Source: Vogesella urethralis
GTDB lineage: Bacteria > Pseudomonadota > Gammaproteobacteria > Burkholderiales > Chromobacteriaceae
Assembly (NCBI RefSeq): GCF_007644045.2
Contig: NZ_VMDW02000051.1
Coordinates: 62,001 to 126,000, forward strand
Direction: 5' to 3'
DNA length: 64,000 nucleotides
Shown here: positions 51,458 to 59,978 of the stretch, one piece after another
Numbering within the stretch: position 1 is the first letter of the stretch
Layout: each line of letters begins with the position of its first letter
Position numbers and translations under genes: made by a program
The notes under the pieces: generated by a model
Told to the model about the DNA's origin: nothing
The model's database searches: none
The model's input: the letters and a program-made list of their open reading frames with translations, nothing else

Positions 51458-51904
51458 ATGAGCATTATCGACAACCGCAAGGCCTTCCACGACTACTTCA
51501 TCGAAGAGCAGCTCGAAGCCGGTCTGGTGCTGGAAGGCTGGGAGGTCAAGTCCATCCGCGCCGGCCGCGTGCAGCTGAAAGAAAGCTACGTCATCTACCG
51601 CAACGGCGCCTTCTACCTGTTCGGCTGCCACATCACGCCGCTGCAGTCGGCCTCCACCCACGTCAAGCCCGACCCGGTACGCGACCGCAAGCTGCTGCTG
51701 AAGCAAGAGCAGATCAACCGCCTGATCGGCAAGGTAGAGCGCGCCGGTTACACCATGGTGGCGCTGAACCTGCACTACAGCAAAGGCAACATCAAGGCCG
51801 ACATTGGCCTGGCCAAGGGCAAGAAGCAGCACGACAAGCGTGAAAGCGAAAAAGAACGCGAATGGCAGCGCGAGAAGCAGCGCCTGATGCGCAACAAGGG
51901 TTAA
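51458..51904 (+). CDS. smpB: SmpB, tmRNA-binding protein
   Basis: The 148-residue protein has [39 protein letters not shown] and the basic C-terminal tail with [15 protein letters not shown] that acts in the decoding site. It delivers tmRNA to stalled ribosomes. The ssrA gene itself is not in the window. Confidence 0.96.
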   Translation: MSIIDNRKAFHDYFIEEQLEAGLVLEGWEVKSIRAGRVQLKESYVIYRNGAFYLFGCHITPLQSASTHVKPDPVRDRKLLLKQEQINRLIGKVERAGYTMVALNLHYSKGNIKADIGLAKGKKQHDKRESEKEREWQREKQRLMRNKG

Positions 51905-51908
51905 GCAC

Positions 51909-52250
51909 ATGAAATCCAGCGCCTTCCTCCCCCTGGTACTCATCGTCCTCGGCGTGCTGTGGTTCCTGAAAAGCTCGGCCCTGCTGCCGGACACCACCAC
52001 CCTGCTGGCGCTGATGCTGGCCGCCAGCGGCGTGGTGCTGCTGGTGGTAGACGGCCTTACCAAATCCACGCTGGTCACCGCCCCGATGCTGATGTACGCC
52101 GGCGTGGCGGTGTACCTGTTTGACGAAGACAAGCTGCGCCTCAGCCACATGCTGTCGCTGGGCATGGTACTGCTGGGCGTGCTGATGCTGATCGCACGCA
52201 GCGAACGCATCCCCGAACGCCGCCAGCGCCGTCTGCCCGACAGCGACTAA
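51909..52250 (+). CDS. Small membrane protein (LiaI/DUF5668-like topology)
   Basis: The 113-residue protein has four hydrophobic segments (LPLVLIVLGVLWFLKSSALL, LALMLAASGVVLLVVDGL, VTAPMLMYAGVAVYLFDE, HMLSLGMVLLGVLMLIARSE) and a basic tail. The first part resembles the LiaI-LiaF-like or DUF5668 transmembrane family. It follows smpB by 4 bp. The function is unknown. Confidence 0.8.
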   Translation: MKSSAFLPLVLIVLGVLWFLKSSALLPDTTTLLALMLAASGVVLLVVDGLTKSTLVTAPMLMYAGVAVYLFDEDKLRLSHMLSLGMVLLGVLMLIARSERIPERRQRRLPDSD

Positions 52251-52309
52251 AGTAAACGTATTCCAAGCATTACTGGCTACCTGCCAGTTTTTTACCTTCA
52301 AGGACAGTC

Positions 52310-53887
52310 ATGGACAAAATCCTCATCCTCGATTTCGGCTCCCAGGTCACCCAGCTGATCGCGCGCCGTGTACGTGAAGCGCATGTTTACTGCGAACTGC
52401 ACCCGTTCGACATGCCCATAGACGAGATCCGTGCCTTCGCTCCGAAAGCCATCATCCTGTCCGGCGGCCCCAACTCGGTATACGAGTCCGACTACCAGGC
52501 CGACCCGGCCCTGTTTGAACTGGGCATCCCGGTGATGGGCATCTGCTACGGCATGCAGTTCATGGCGCAAAGCCTGGGCGGCAAAGTGGAAGCCGGCGAC
52601 AAGCGCGAGTTCGGCTACGCGCAAATCCAGGCCCGCCACCACTCCAAGCTGCTGGAAGGCCTGCAAGACCACATCGACGACGCCGGCAACGGTTTCCTGG
52701 ACGTGTGGATGAGCCACGGCGACAAAGTCACCGCGCTGCCGGCCGGCTTCAACGTTATCGCCGAAACGCCGTCCTGCCCGATCGCCGCCATGGCCGACGA
52801 AAGCCGCGGCTTCTACGCCGTACAGTTCCACCCGGAAGTGACCCACACCAAGCGCGGCACCGAAATGCTGCACCGCTTCGTGCTGCACATCGCCGGCGCC
52901 AAACCCAGCTGGACCATGCCCAACTACATCGAGGAAGCGGTACAAAAAATCCGCGACCAGGTAGGTGACGAAGAAGTCATCCTCGGCCTGTCCGGCGGTG
53001 TGGATTCCTCCGTTGCTGCCGCGCTGATCCACCGCGCCATCGGCGACCAGCTGACCTGCGTCTTCGTCGACCACGGCCTGCTGCGCCTGAACGAAGGCAA
53101 GATGGTGATGGAAATGTTCGCGCAGAACCTGGGCGTGAAAGTGATCCACGTCGACGCCACCGCCCAGTTCATGGGCAAGCTGGCCGGCGAAACCGACCCC
53201 GAGAAAAAGCGCAAGATCATCGGCGCCGAGTTCGTTGAAGTGTTCCAGCAGGAATCCGGCAAACTCACCAACGCCAAATGGCTGGCGCAGGGCACCATCT
53301 ACCCGGACGTGATCGAGTCCGCCGGTGCCAAGACCAAGAAAGCCCACGCCATCAAGAGCCACCACAACGTGGGCGGCCTGCCGGAAGACATGAACCTGAA
53401 GCTGCTGGAGCCGCTGCGCGACCTGTTCAAGGACGAAGTACGCCAGCTGGGCGTCGCCCTGGGCCTGCCGCACAACATGGTGTACCGTCACCCGTTCCCG
53501 GGCCCGGGCCTGGGCGTGCGCATCCTGGGTGAAGTGAAAATGGACTACGCCGACCTGCTGCGCCGCGCCGACGCCATCTTCATCGAAGAACTGCGCAACA
53601 CCGTGGACGAGAAAACCGGCAAAAACTGGTACGACCTCACCAGCCAGGCCTTCGCCGTGTTCCTGCCGGTGAAATCGGTAGGCGTGATGGGCGATGGCCG
53701 CACCTACGACTACGTCGTAGCCCTGCGCGCCGTCATCACCAGCGACTTCATGACCGCACACTGGGCCGAGCTGCCGTACAGCCTGCTGGGCAAAGTGTCC
53801 AACCGCATCATCAACGAAGTACGCGGCATCAACCGCGTGGTGTACGACGTGTCCGGCAAGCCGCCGGCAACCATCGAGTGGGAATAA
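52310..53887 (+). CDS. guaA: GMP synthase (glutamine-hydrolysing)
   Basis: The 525-residue enzyme has a class I glutaminase domain (nucleophile Cys in [22 protein letters not shown]), an ATP-pyrophosphatase with [19 protein letters not shown], and the C-terminal dimerization domain ending in PATIEWE. It converts XMP to GMP. guaB is not adjacent. Its 3' end is the apparent attachment site of the island that follows, and the gene stays intact. Confidence 0.97.
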   Translation: MDKILILDFGSQVTQLIARRVREAHVYCELHPFDMPIDEIRAFAPKAIILSGGPNSVYESDYQADPALFELGIPVMGICYGMQFMAQSLGGKVEAGDKREFGYAQIQARHHSKLLEGLQDHIDDAGNGFLDVWMSHGDKVTALPAGFNVIAETPSCPIAAMADESRGFYAVQFHPEVTHTKRGTEMLHRFVLHIAGAKPSWTMPNYIEEAVQKIRDQVGDEEVILGLSGGVDSSVAAALIHRAIGDQLTCVFVDHGLLRLNEGKMVMEMFAQNLGVKVIHVDATAQFMGKLAGETDPEKKRKIIGAEFVEVFQQESGKLTNAKWLAQGTIYPDVIESAGAKTKKAHAIKSHHNVGGLPEDMNLKLLEPLRDLFKDEVRQLGVALGLPHNMVYRHPFPGPGLGVRILGEVKMDYADLLRRADAIFIEELRNTVDEKTGKNWYDLTSQAFAVFLPVKSVGVMGDGRTYDYVVALRAVITSDFMTAHWAELPYSLLGKVSNRIINEVRGINRVVYDVSGKPPATIEWE

Positions 53888-53950
53888 TCCCCCGGCTTGG
53901 CCGCCCTGCGGCCAACCCTGACGCCCAGGCCCGCCGCGTGCGGGCTTTTT
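53873..53950. repeat. Left direct repeat (attL-like) at the guaA 3' end
   Basis: The 78-bp sequence starting at the last codons of guaA (ATCGAGTGGGAATAA) and running through the repeat and terminator recurs at 58480-58557 with 5 mismatches by my alignment. It marks the left boundary of the island. Confidence 0.85.
53897..53915. repeat. Inverted pair of the repeat core after guaA
   Basis: TTGGCCGC and GCGGCCAA face each other across a 3-nt loop. The left arm lacks the first G of the nonamer. Confidence 0.7.
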
Positions 53951-53951
53951 T
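53929..53951 (+). terminator. Terminator of guaA
   Basis: GCCCGC pairs with GCGGGC around CGCGT, followed by TTTTTT. The same hairpin is duplicated in the right repeat at 58536-58557. Confidence 0.85.
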
Positions 53952-54162
53952 CATGCCCATGCTACTGCGCACACCAACCCCGCCAGCAAACAGGCTTGCC
54001 ACTTGCAGTTCGACCACCCCACCACCACAAAACGCCGCGTTTAGTCGCCCCAAAGCGCAACTATACGCCAGACCCTGCCTGTCCAAGCCGGCAACGCATA
54101 CGCTATCGACGCCAAACCAATCATGACGTACGATTACAAAATCGATCAGGTGCGGGGGGTAC

Positions 54163-54477
54163 ATGAGTACGCAAACCAAGAATACTACTGCCGACATTGC
54201 CAAAGGCTGGACAGCGGAACAAGGCGTGGCATTCGAGTGTGCCCGTGAATACATCGCGGAGCTGATGGCAATACAGAGCAAACTGCTGGCACGGGAGAGG
54301 GCCAAGCCAGCGCCAGATGCCGATACGATCTGCCGATTGCAGCAAGAGCAAGCCAGGCTTGCTGAAGAACGTAGCACTCTGAAAGTGCAAGACAGTATCG
54401 CTATCGACCGCATTCGCAAGGAATACGGAGCAAGGCTTAAAGCCTGGCATCAGCAGCAAGCGGAGCAGAGCTGCTAA
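54163..54477 (+). CDS. Small hypothetical protein, coiled-coil rich, possibly mobilization-related
   Basis: I do not recognise this 104-residue protein. Residues 52-98 are charged and helical (DTICRLQQEQARLAEERSTL, AIDRIRKEYGARLKAWHQQQ), likely a coiled coil. GGGGGG precedes the ATG. The stop is followed at once by a GGGGC/GCCCC hairpin and other palindromes of the kind often seen near the ends of plasmid or island mobilization genes. The base composition is near that of the host, unlike the next two genes. Confidence 0.55.
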   Translation: MSTQTKNTTADIAKGWTAEQGVAFECAREYIAELMAIQSKLLARERAKPAPDADTICRLQQEQARLAEERSTLKVQDSIAIDRIRKEYGARLKAWHQQQAEQSC

Positions 54478-54481
54478 GACC

Positions 54482-54556
54482 TTGGGGCGCAGCCCCAACC
54501 CCCGCCACGGCCGCGTGGACCTCGGGGAGCAGGGGGTAAACCTCCCTACTCCCCGA
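54482..54556. repeat. Cluster of three hairpins (oriT- or recombination-like)
   Basis: In 75 bp there are TTGGGGC/GCCCCAA (3-nt loop), CCACG/CGTGG (4-nt loop), and CGGGGAG/CTCCCCG enclosing a nested inner stem (AGGG with TCCCT). Such stacked palindromes occur at transfer origins and structured recombination sites. No T-run follows, so simple termination does not explain them. Confidence 0.6.
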
Positions 54557-54875
54557 CGTAAGCCTATTTCCGCTACGAATGCGTCAAGGGTTCGCTTCGC
54601 CCGCGCCTGTACCATTTGTACCAAGAACAACCAAGCCTACTGTTGCGCGGCCCTTGACCCCCTCTGCGCTTAATCTGCTCCTTTGCCGAGCTGCGAACGC
54701 AAAAAAGCCCACATTAGCGTGGGCTTCTACTTAGTGTGGTACACGATAGCGCGGCTCCGATTGCCGAGTTATGGGACGTACACAGTTTATATTAACACTC
54801 TAGCAGCTAAAAATCAACAGTTGAAGACCGTGATAACTATATTGCCCATATTCTTCCATACTAGAAAGTGCGCAA
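54557..54875 (+). other. Intergenic region upstream of the AT-rich operon
   Basis: It contains no supported gene. A hairpin AAGCCCAC/GTGGGCTT at 54705-54726, preceded by an A-run, probably terminates minus-strand or incoming transcription. Composition shifts to AT-rich after about 54770, where the promoter for the operon should lie; I could not pick a convincing -35/-10 pair. Confidence 0.5.
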
Positions 54876-56606
54876 ATGAATACCCATAAAAATACAATTG
54901 ATATACCAGAATTAACAACACATCTTCGCACACTAGGCCCGATTCGGGCTATAGCAAAATATTTTCGAGCACATCAAAAATCAGAGCACTCTGACTTAAT
55001 AAGAGAAATTGTAACAATACTAAATTCAGAAGATGCACCATCTATAGATCTTTACCTAGATGAAGCATTAGAAGAATTATCTGGATTTGAATTCTTTAGA
55101 ATTCAGAGAATTTTATGTGAATTAATGATGGAGCTTCATGTAGATCAAGACGTCCTTCTTAATCTAACAGTAAAGCTAATTGACTTTGGTGGCAATGATT
55201 TGGCCGCAGGAAGCCCAGGTGTTTTCTTTGGAGAATGGTCTAAGCATGCCAAGAGCCGATCCCAAGAATTTTATAAAGAAGTAAGCTTAAATAACAATCT
55301 TGCCATTAGATTACTTTACAATGTATTAACAGCCAATTCCGATATCGAACAAGCAATTAGATTCTCCAAAAACTCAGATCAAGATATAAAATTTGCTGCA
55401 ATGGCAGCCTTAGCATCAATAGACTTAGGTCTCCAATACGAAGAAACCCTTACAGCCCTACTATATAACACCTCTAGCGATAATGACGCAGTTGCTCTTC
55501 GATCGCTAGAATGCAGTTATGCAGCAGCCGCGAGGCGAAAAATATCGGCCCCCGAAGTTTTCGACGAAAAACTAGCGTTTCATCTTAAAAATAGAACACC
55601 AGAAGCAATCCACCTGGCATCAAAACTGCTATGCCATCACCGTCCAGGACTTTCCGATTTTGCAATTGAAATTTGCTTTGACAATATAATACATGTAAAC
55701 CCATCACATACTGGAACTATATCAAATATTGATAATGCACTATATCAAATAATTAGCGAAGGAGCGTTTGAGCGAGCCTTCTGCATCATGCGTGAAATCA
55801 TAGATAGTTCTCAAGGCAAAATTAGCTTTGAGAATTTTTGCAGTGCATACCATGCATTACAAAGCTCAGGAACTGAAATCTTAGGCAATGCCATAGTTTT
55901 CTGGTTACTAAATGGCGGATTATACACATGCAAATCACTAGCAAATGCAGTTTGCACAGTCGGAAATAAAAATCCATCCTTTACAGTTACAGCATCATCA
56001 ATACCTTTAACACCGTCAGAACAAATATTTCTCTGCCACAGAGCAATTGGGTGGTTTTTCATGGACCCTCTAGCAGCCATACCTATTCCTCTTGCTATAC
56101 TTAGACATGGCTCACCAGATGTAAAGAATGAAGTTATGGAATTAATTTTCAATCCACTACTCATGAGTTATAGTGGAAAACTAAAAGAATATATCGAAAA
56201 TTATGCCAGTAGGAATAGTGAAATAAATGACTTGTTAACGGCATTGCTAAACCGTAGAGAGCAGTTCAATAATTCGTTAGAAGGTATTGACCAGCTAGTT
56301 GAGTTACACCCCAGCGAAATGCAACTTGAAATAGACAGGATTCGATGGGATGAAAAAATGAGAATAAGCATGAAGCAAAGTCGTGACAAATCAATTCTGA
56401 ACGACATCTGCACAACACAATACATACTGTATGGCAGGTCATCATTAGCTTCAGTATATACAGAAACTGGGGCTGCGGATTTAAGGGAAGTAGAAATGGC
56501 AACTATTTCGATTGAGACGGAACTACCACTTTTGAACATCATAGATCCGATCTCTCTTGATCATATGCTTCGCCATTTCAGAATAAGAGATCGGGAAATG
56601 AAATGA
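54876..56606 (+). CDS. Unknown all-helical repeat protein, first gene of the island operon
   Basis: I do not recognise this 576-residue protein. It has no signal peptide or membrane helix. The sequence is almost entirely helical, with HEAT/ARM-like repeats in the middle (DIKFAAMAALASIDLG, NDAVALRSLECSYAAAARRK, RTPEAIHLASKLLCHHRPGL). AGAAAG precedes the ATG. It is AT-rich and ends in a 4-bp overlap with the next gene, so the two proteins are made together and probably interact. A scaffold, sensor or regulator role for the nuclease-like partner is inference. Confidence 0.8.
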   Translation: MNTHKNTIDIPELTTHLRTLGPIRAIAKYFRAHQKSEHSDLIREIVTILNSEDAPSIDLYLDEALEELSGFEFFRIQRILCELMMELHVDQDVLLNLTVKLIDFGGNDLAAGSPGVFFGEWSKHAKSRSQEFYKEVSLNNNLAIRLLYNVLTANSDIEQAIRFSKNSDQDIKFAAMAALASIDLGLQYEETLTALLYNTSSDNDAVALRSLECSYAAAARRKISAPEVFDEKLAFHLKNRTPEAIHLASKLLCHHRPGLSDFAIEICFDNIIHVNPSHTGTISNIDNALYQIISEGAFERAFCIMREIIDSSQGKISFENFCSAYHALQSSGTEILGNAIVFWLLNGGLYTCKSLANAVCTVGNKNPSFTVTASSIPLTPSEQIFLCHRAIGWFFMDPLAAIPIPLAILRHGSPDVKNEVMELIFNPLLMSYSGKLKEYIENYASRNSEINDLLTALLNRREQFNNSLEGIDQLVELHPSEMQLEIDRIRWDEKMRISMKQSRDKSILNDICTTQYILYGRSSLASVYTETGAADLREVEMATISIETELPLLNIIDPISLDHMLRHFRIRDREMK

Positions 56607-58345
56607 AACTTGTAGTGATGCATTACCTGCGCTCGCTCCGCGAACGTGACGAACTTGATGCTATTTTACCCGATCTACTTACAGAGAATGGGTTCGAAGT
56701 TTTGACGCGACCCCGTCGTGGAACAAGACAGGCTGGCGTAGATGTTGCTGCTATTGGACCTAATCAGGATAACAACAATACCAAAAGTATATTTTTATTC
56801 ACAATAAAGTCTGGTGACTTGACGAGAGAGCACTGGAACTCCAGTCAGCAGGCTGTGCGTCAATCTATATGTGACATTTTGGATGACTACATTCCCAACC
56901 GTATTCCTCCACAATTCATCAATATGCCAATTGTTATTTGCATATGCATGGGTGGAGAAATGCGCGAAGATATCCGTGCGCAATGGAGTGGCTTTTGTAG
57001 ATCACATGAAAAAGAAAATATAAAATTTGCGGAATGGAATGGTGATCGCTTAGCAGACATGATCCTAAAAGGAATGTTGCGAGCTGAGTTAATGGATGGT
57101 AACAATAGAAGCCTTCTCCATAAAGCACTAGCAATGCTAGATCAACCTGAAATTTCCTACAGACATTTCAATCAATTAATAAAGTCAATTCTAAAAGATA
57201 ATAAAAGCGAAAAAGAGCTCACCCGTCAACTACGCAAAGCTTATCTTTGCCTATGGATTTTATTCGCATGGGCTCGCGAAGCAGGGAATATTGAAACTGC
57301 ATACAGGGCCTCTGAACTAGTTCTTTTACACAGCTGGCCCAACTGTGATCCGACCAGAATTAATAAAGAATCAATGAAAAATGATAGATTAAATCACTTT
57401 GAAAAAGTGGTGTTCCTTCATTTAATCATTGCCAAGCATCTTTTGATAGATAAAATTGGACCATTTGCCAAAAAGCATTACGCCTTATCAATGGCAGTAA
57501 ACTCGCGAAACACAAATGACATCAACATTTCTCTGTTTGAGATACTAGGACGATTGTGCCTACATGGTTTATGGCTTAATAGCTTTAGCGAAATAAGCGA
57601 CGAAGTTTTAGCAAAGAAATATGGCGAAGATGCTGACAAAGCCCTGAATATTGCTATTGAAATGATAATATCAAACCCAATTCTCGAAATGCCTATCCGA
57701 GACGATTTTGCAATTGAAATCTCCCTTCTTATGCTATTGGCAGCTTCTCGAAATAGAATCAGCAACATTGCGCAATATATTTTGTGCCTATCAGACAACT
57801 TATGCAACGGTCTGATAATGCGACAACACTATCCAACAGTAGCAACTGACTATCGTGATGTTCTTTCACACCCTAGTGAACAAAGTGATGAATACTTCAA
57901 AGAGCACACTCGTGCCAGTATTCTCTACATATTGGTATTAGCTTGGCTTAGAATGCTTGGCGATAATAAACGTGCTGAACAGTTGCGCAAGTATCTATCT
58001 GAAAATGCCCCCCACATGACACACCAAATCTGGTTGCCTGATAGTCAATCTGATACTGTTTTTTGGTATGGAGATAGATCACATGGATTTTCCGTCCCAG
58101 GGTTGCCAATAAATGAATCACTCGAAGAATCCTTCAAGCTTATCAACGAGGCAATCATAAAACATCCGCTTCACTCGCGAATAAGTGCATTTAATATCAA
58201 CTTAGGTGCAGTATTCTTAACAGCATGTAGGCATTATAGAATGCCAATACCACCTCATGTTTGGATAGCATATCAAATCAGTTCGTCGGCACCCGACAAC
58301 ATCAAGCACACAGTTCATGACGACAATAAGGAATCACTACCCTAG
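56603..58345 (+). CDS. Unknown protein with an Mrr/PD-(D/E)XK-like N-terminus and helical repeats
   Basis: This is a 580-residue protein. The first ~170 residues resemble restriction-endonuclease-like folds: a helix LPDLLTENGFEVLTRPRRG, then QAGVDVAAIG (candidate catalytic Asp), then IFLFTIKSGDL with a Lys as in ExK/QxK, except that the acidic or Gln position is Thr. The remainder (~180-580) is helical and TPR-like (AYRASELVLLHSW, KKHYALSMAVNSRN). Such nuclease-plus-repeat fusions are frequent in anti-phage systems. It overlaps the upstream gene by 4 bp. Catalytic activity is not certain. Confidence 0.8.
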   Translation: MKLVVMHYLRSLRERDELDAILPDLLTENGFEVLTRPRRGTRQAGVDVAAIGPNQDNNNTKSIFLFTIKSGDLTREHWNSSQQAVRQSICDILDDYIPNRIPPQFINMPIVICICMGGEMREDIRAQWSGFCRSHEKENIKFAEWNGDRLADMILKGMLRAELMDGNNRSLLHKALAMLDQPEISYRHFNQLIKSILKDNKSEKELTRQLRKAYLCLWILFAWAREAGNIETAYRASELVLLHSWPNCDPTRINKESMKNDRLNHFEKVVFLHLIIAKHLLIDKIGPFAKKHYALSMAVNSRNTNDINISLFEILGRLCLHGLWLNSFSEISDEVLAKKYGEDADKALNIAIEMIISNPILEMPIRDDFAIEISLLMLLAASRNRISNIAQYILCLSDNLCNGLIMRQHYPTVATDYRDVLSHPSEQSDEYFKEHTRASILYILVLAWLRMLGDNKRAEQLRKYLSENAPHMTHQIWLPDSQSDTVFWYGDRSHGFSVPGLPINESLEESFKLINEAIIKHPLHSRISAFNINLGAVFLTACRHYRMPIPPHVWIAYQISSSAPDNIKHTVHDDNKESLP

Positions 58346-58357
58346 TAAAAATCCACG

Positions 58358-58450
58358 ATGAATGAGGTAAAGATTCTATCGCATGACTTAGCCAAAAGAG
58401 GACATGGTATTTTTTATGGTACAATTGACAAGGCTAAAATAAGCAATTGA
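58358..58450 (+). CDS. Possible 30-residue ORF at the right end of the island
   Basis: An ATG 12 bp after the nuclease-like gene opens a frame MNEVKILSHDLAKRGHGIFY that ends after 30 residues. There is no good ribosome site. It could be a small third gene of the operon or the remnant of a longer gene cut by the island boundary 29 bp downstream. Confidence 0.3.
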   Translation: MNEVKILSHDLAKRGHGIFYGTIDKAKISN

Positions 58451-58479
58451 AATCATTAGAATTTTTGTAGCGCAACATA

Positions 58480-58557
58480 ATCGAGTGGGAGTAATCCCCC
58501 AGCTTGGCCGCCCTGCGGCCAACCTTTACACCCAGGCCCGCCGCGTGCGGGCTTTTT
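58480..58557. repeat. Right direct repeat (attR-like), copy of the guaA 3' end
   Basis: It begins ATCGAGTGGGAGTAA, the same last codons and stop as guaA with a synonymous change, and continues through the repeat pair (58504-58522) and terminator (58536-58557). It differs from the left copy at 5 of 78 positions. Confidence 0.85.
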
Positions 58558-58572
58558 ACTGTTTGCCCCATC

Positions 58573-59886
58573 ATGACCCACACGCTTGAACAACTGCGCA
58601 GCGGCGCGCTGCACGGCATTACCCGCCTCAACTTGCGTGGTGATCTGGAACAGTTTCCGGACGAGATCTTCACGCTGGCCGACAGCCTGGAAATCCTGGA
58701 CCTCAGCGATAACCAGCTCACCTCGTTGCCGGAGACGCTGCCGCGGCTAACGAAGCTGCGCGCCATTTTCTGCTCCGGCAACCCGTTTACCACGCTGCCG
58801 GCAGTGCTGGGGCAGTGCCCCAGCCTGAGCATGATCGGGTTCAAGTCCTGCCGTATCGACACCGTTCCTGCGGCGGCCTTGCCCGCCGGCTTGCGCTGGC
58901 TGATCCTCACCGACAACCGCATCCAGCAGTTACCCGATGCGCTGGGCGATTGTCACCAGCTGGAAAAGCTGATGCTGGCCGGCAACCAGCTGCACAGCCT
59001 GCCGGCCAGCCTGGCACAGTGCCGGCAGCTGGCGCTGCTGCGCATTGCGGCCAACCGCTTTGATCGTCTGCCGGACTGCCTGCTGTCGCTGCCAAAACTG
59101 GCGTGGCTGGCGTGCGCCGGCAACCCATTCAGCGAGCCGGCAATGGCCACCACGGCGGCCGCGCCGCTGGACGAGATTGACTGGGCAGCGCTACAGCTGG
59201 GCGCGGTGCTGGGCCAGGGCGCGTCCGGCATCATCCATGCGGCGCGCTTGGCGGATGGCCGCGACGTGGCGGTCAAGGTGTTCCGTGGCGATGTCACCAG
59301 CGATGGCCTGCCGGCCTGCGAGTTGGCCGCCGCACTGCACGCCGGCTCTTACCCCGGCCTGATGCCGTTGTTGGGCCGCTTGCGCGGGCACCCGGACGGC
59401 TTGGCCGGGCTGGTAATGCCACGCTTGGCAGACGGCTACCAGGCGCTGGCCGGCCCGCCCAGCCTGCAAAGCTGCAGCCGCGACGTGTACGCGCCAGGCT
59501 TTGCCGTAACACTGCCGCAACTGCTGGCCACCGCAGGCTGCGTGGCGGGTGCCATGGCGCACTTGCACCAGTGCGGCATCATGCATGGCGACCTGTACGC
59601 GCATAACACGCTGGTGCATGCCAGCCTGCCACCGCTGCTCAGCGATTTCGGCGCCGCCAGCCGCTACGCGCCCGATGGCCCGCACGCCGGCTGGCTGCAG
59701 GCGCTGGACGTGTGCGCGTTCGGCTACCTGCTGGGCGAATTGCTGGCCGCCTGCCCCCAGGCCGCCAGCAGGCCAGGGCTGACGGCGTTGGCCGACACCT
59801 GCACGCAAGCGGATAGCCACTTGCGCCCGGGCTTTGGCCAGATCGTGGCGCAGCTGTCTGCACACGGTGCGGCGCTGCAGGCTTGA
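58573..59886 (+). CDS. Leucine-rich-repeat protein fused to a serine/threonine-type protein kinase
   Basis: The 437-residue protein has about seven leucine-rich repeats (residues ~15-190; LEILDLSDNQLTSLPETLP, LRWLILTDNRIQQLP, LEKLMLAGNQLHSLP) followed by a compact kinase: GQGASGIIHAARL (glycine loop), DVAVKVF (catalytic Lys), GIMHGDLYAHNTLV (HxDxxxxN, with HGD for HRD) and LLSDFGAASRY (DFG). No membrane helix is seen. This LRR-kinase family occurs in several proteobacteria, with unknown targets. The start MTHTLEQLRSG lies 16 bp after the right repeat. Confidence 0.88.
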   Translation: MTHTLEQLRSGALHGITRLNLRGDLEQFPDEIFTLADSLEILDLSDNQLTSLPETLPRLTKLRAIFCSGNPFTTLPAVLGQCPSLSMIGFKSCRIDTVPAAALPAGLRWLILTDNRIQQLPDALGDCHQLEKLMLAGNQLHSLPASLAQCRQLALLRIAANRFDRLPDCLLSLPKLAWLACAGNPFSEPAMATTAAAPLDEIDWAALQLGAVLGQGASGIIHAARLADGRDVAVKVFRGDVTSDGLPACELAAALHAGSYPGLMPLLGRLRGHPDGLAGLVMPRLADGYQALAGPPSLQSCSRDVYAPGFAVTLPQLLATAGCVAGAMAHLHQCGIMHGDLYAHNTLVHASLPPLLSDFGAASRYAPDGPHAGWLQALDVCAFGYLLGELLAACPQAASRPGLTALADTCTQADSHLRPGFGQIVAQLSAHGAALQA

Positions 59887-59978
59887 TACGGCGCATGGCA
59901 AGCGGTTTCCCGGCTTGCCAGTCATGCCAATACGCTATAGCGTTATAAAATTGCCCCAGCCTGTTATCAGGAGCGCGC

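Larger units (their letters stand above)
53951..58479. mobile_element. Putative integrated island at guaA (no integrase seen)
   Basis: About 4.5 kb lies between two 78-bp direct repeats, one overlapping the guaA end and the other copying it. The 3' end of guaA is a known integration site for genomic islands. Contents are a short GC-normal part (one small gene and clustered hairpins) and a strongly AT-rich operon whose codon use (many AAA, ATA, TTA) is unlike the rest of the window. No integrase, transposase or relaxase is present, so it is a remnant or is moved in trans. The intervening stretch 53951-54162 has no gene I can support. Confidence 0.75.

Noticed and set aside
54482..54673. 63-codon ORF over the hairpin cluster
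   Set aside because: There is no ribosome site, it is Cys/Arg-rich and it lies over palindromes; it looks like a by-product of composition.
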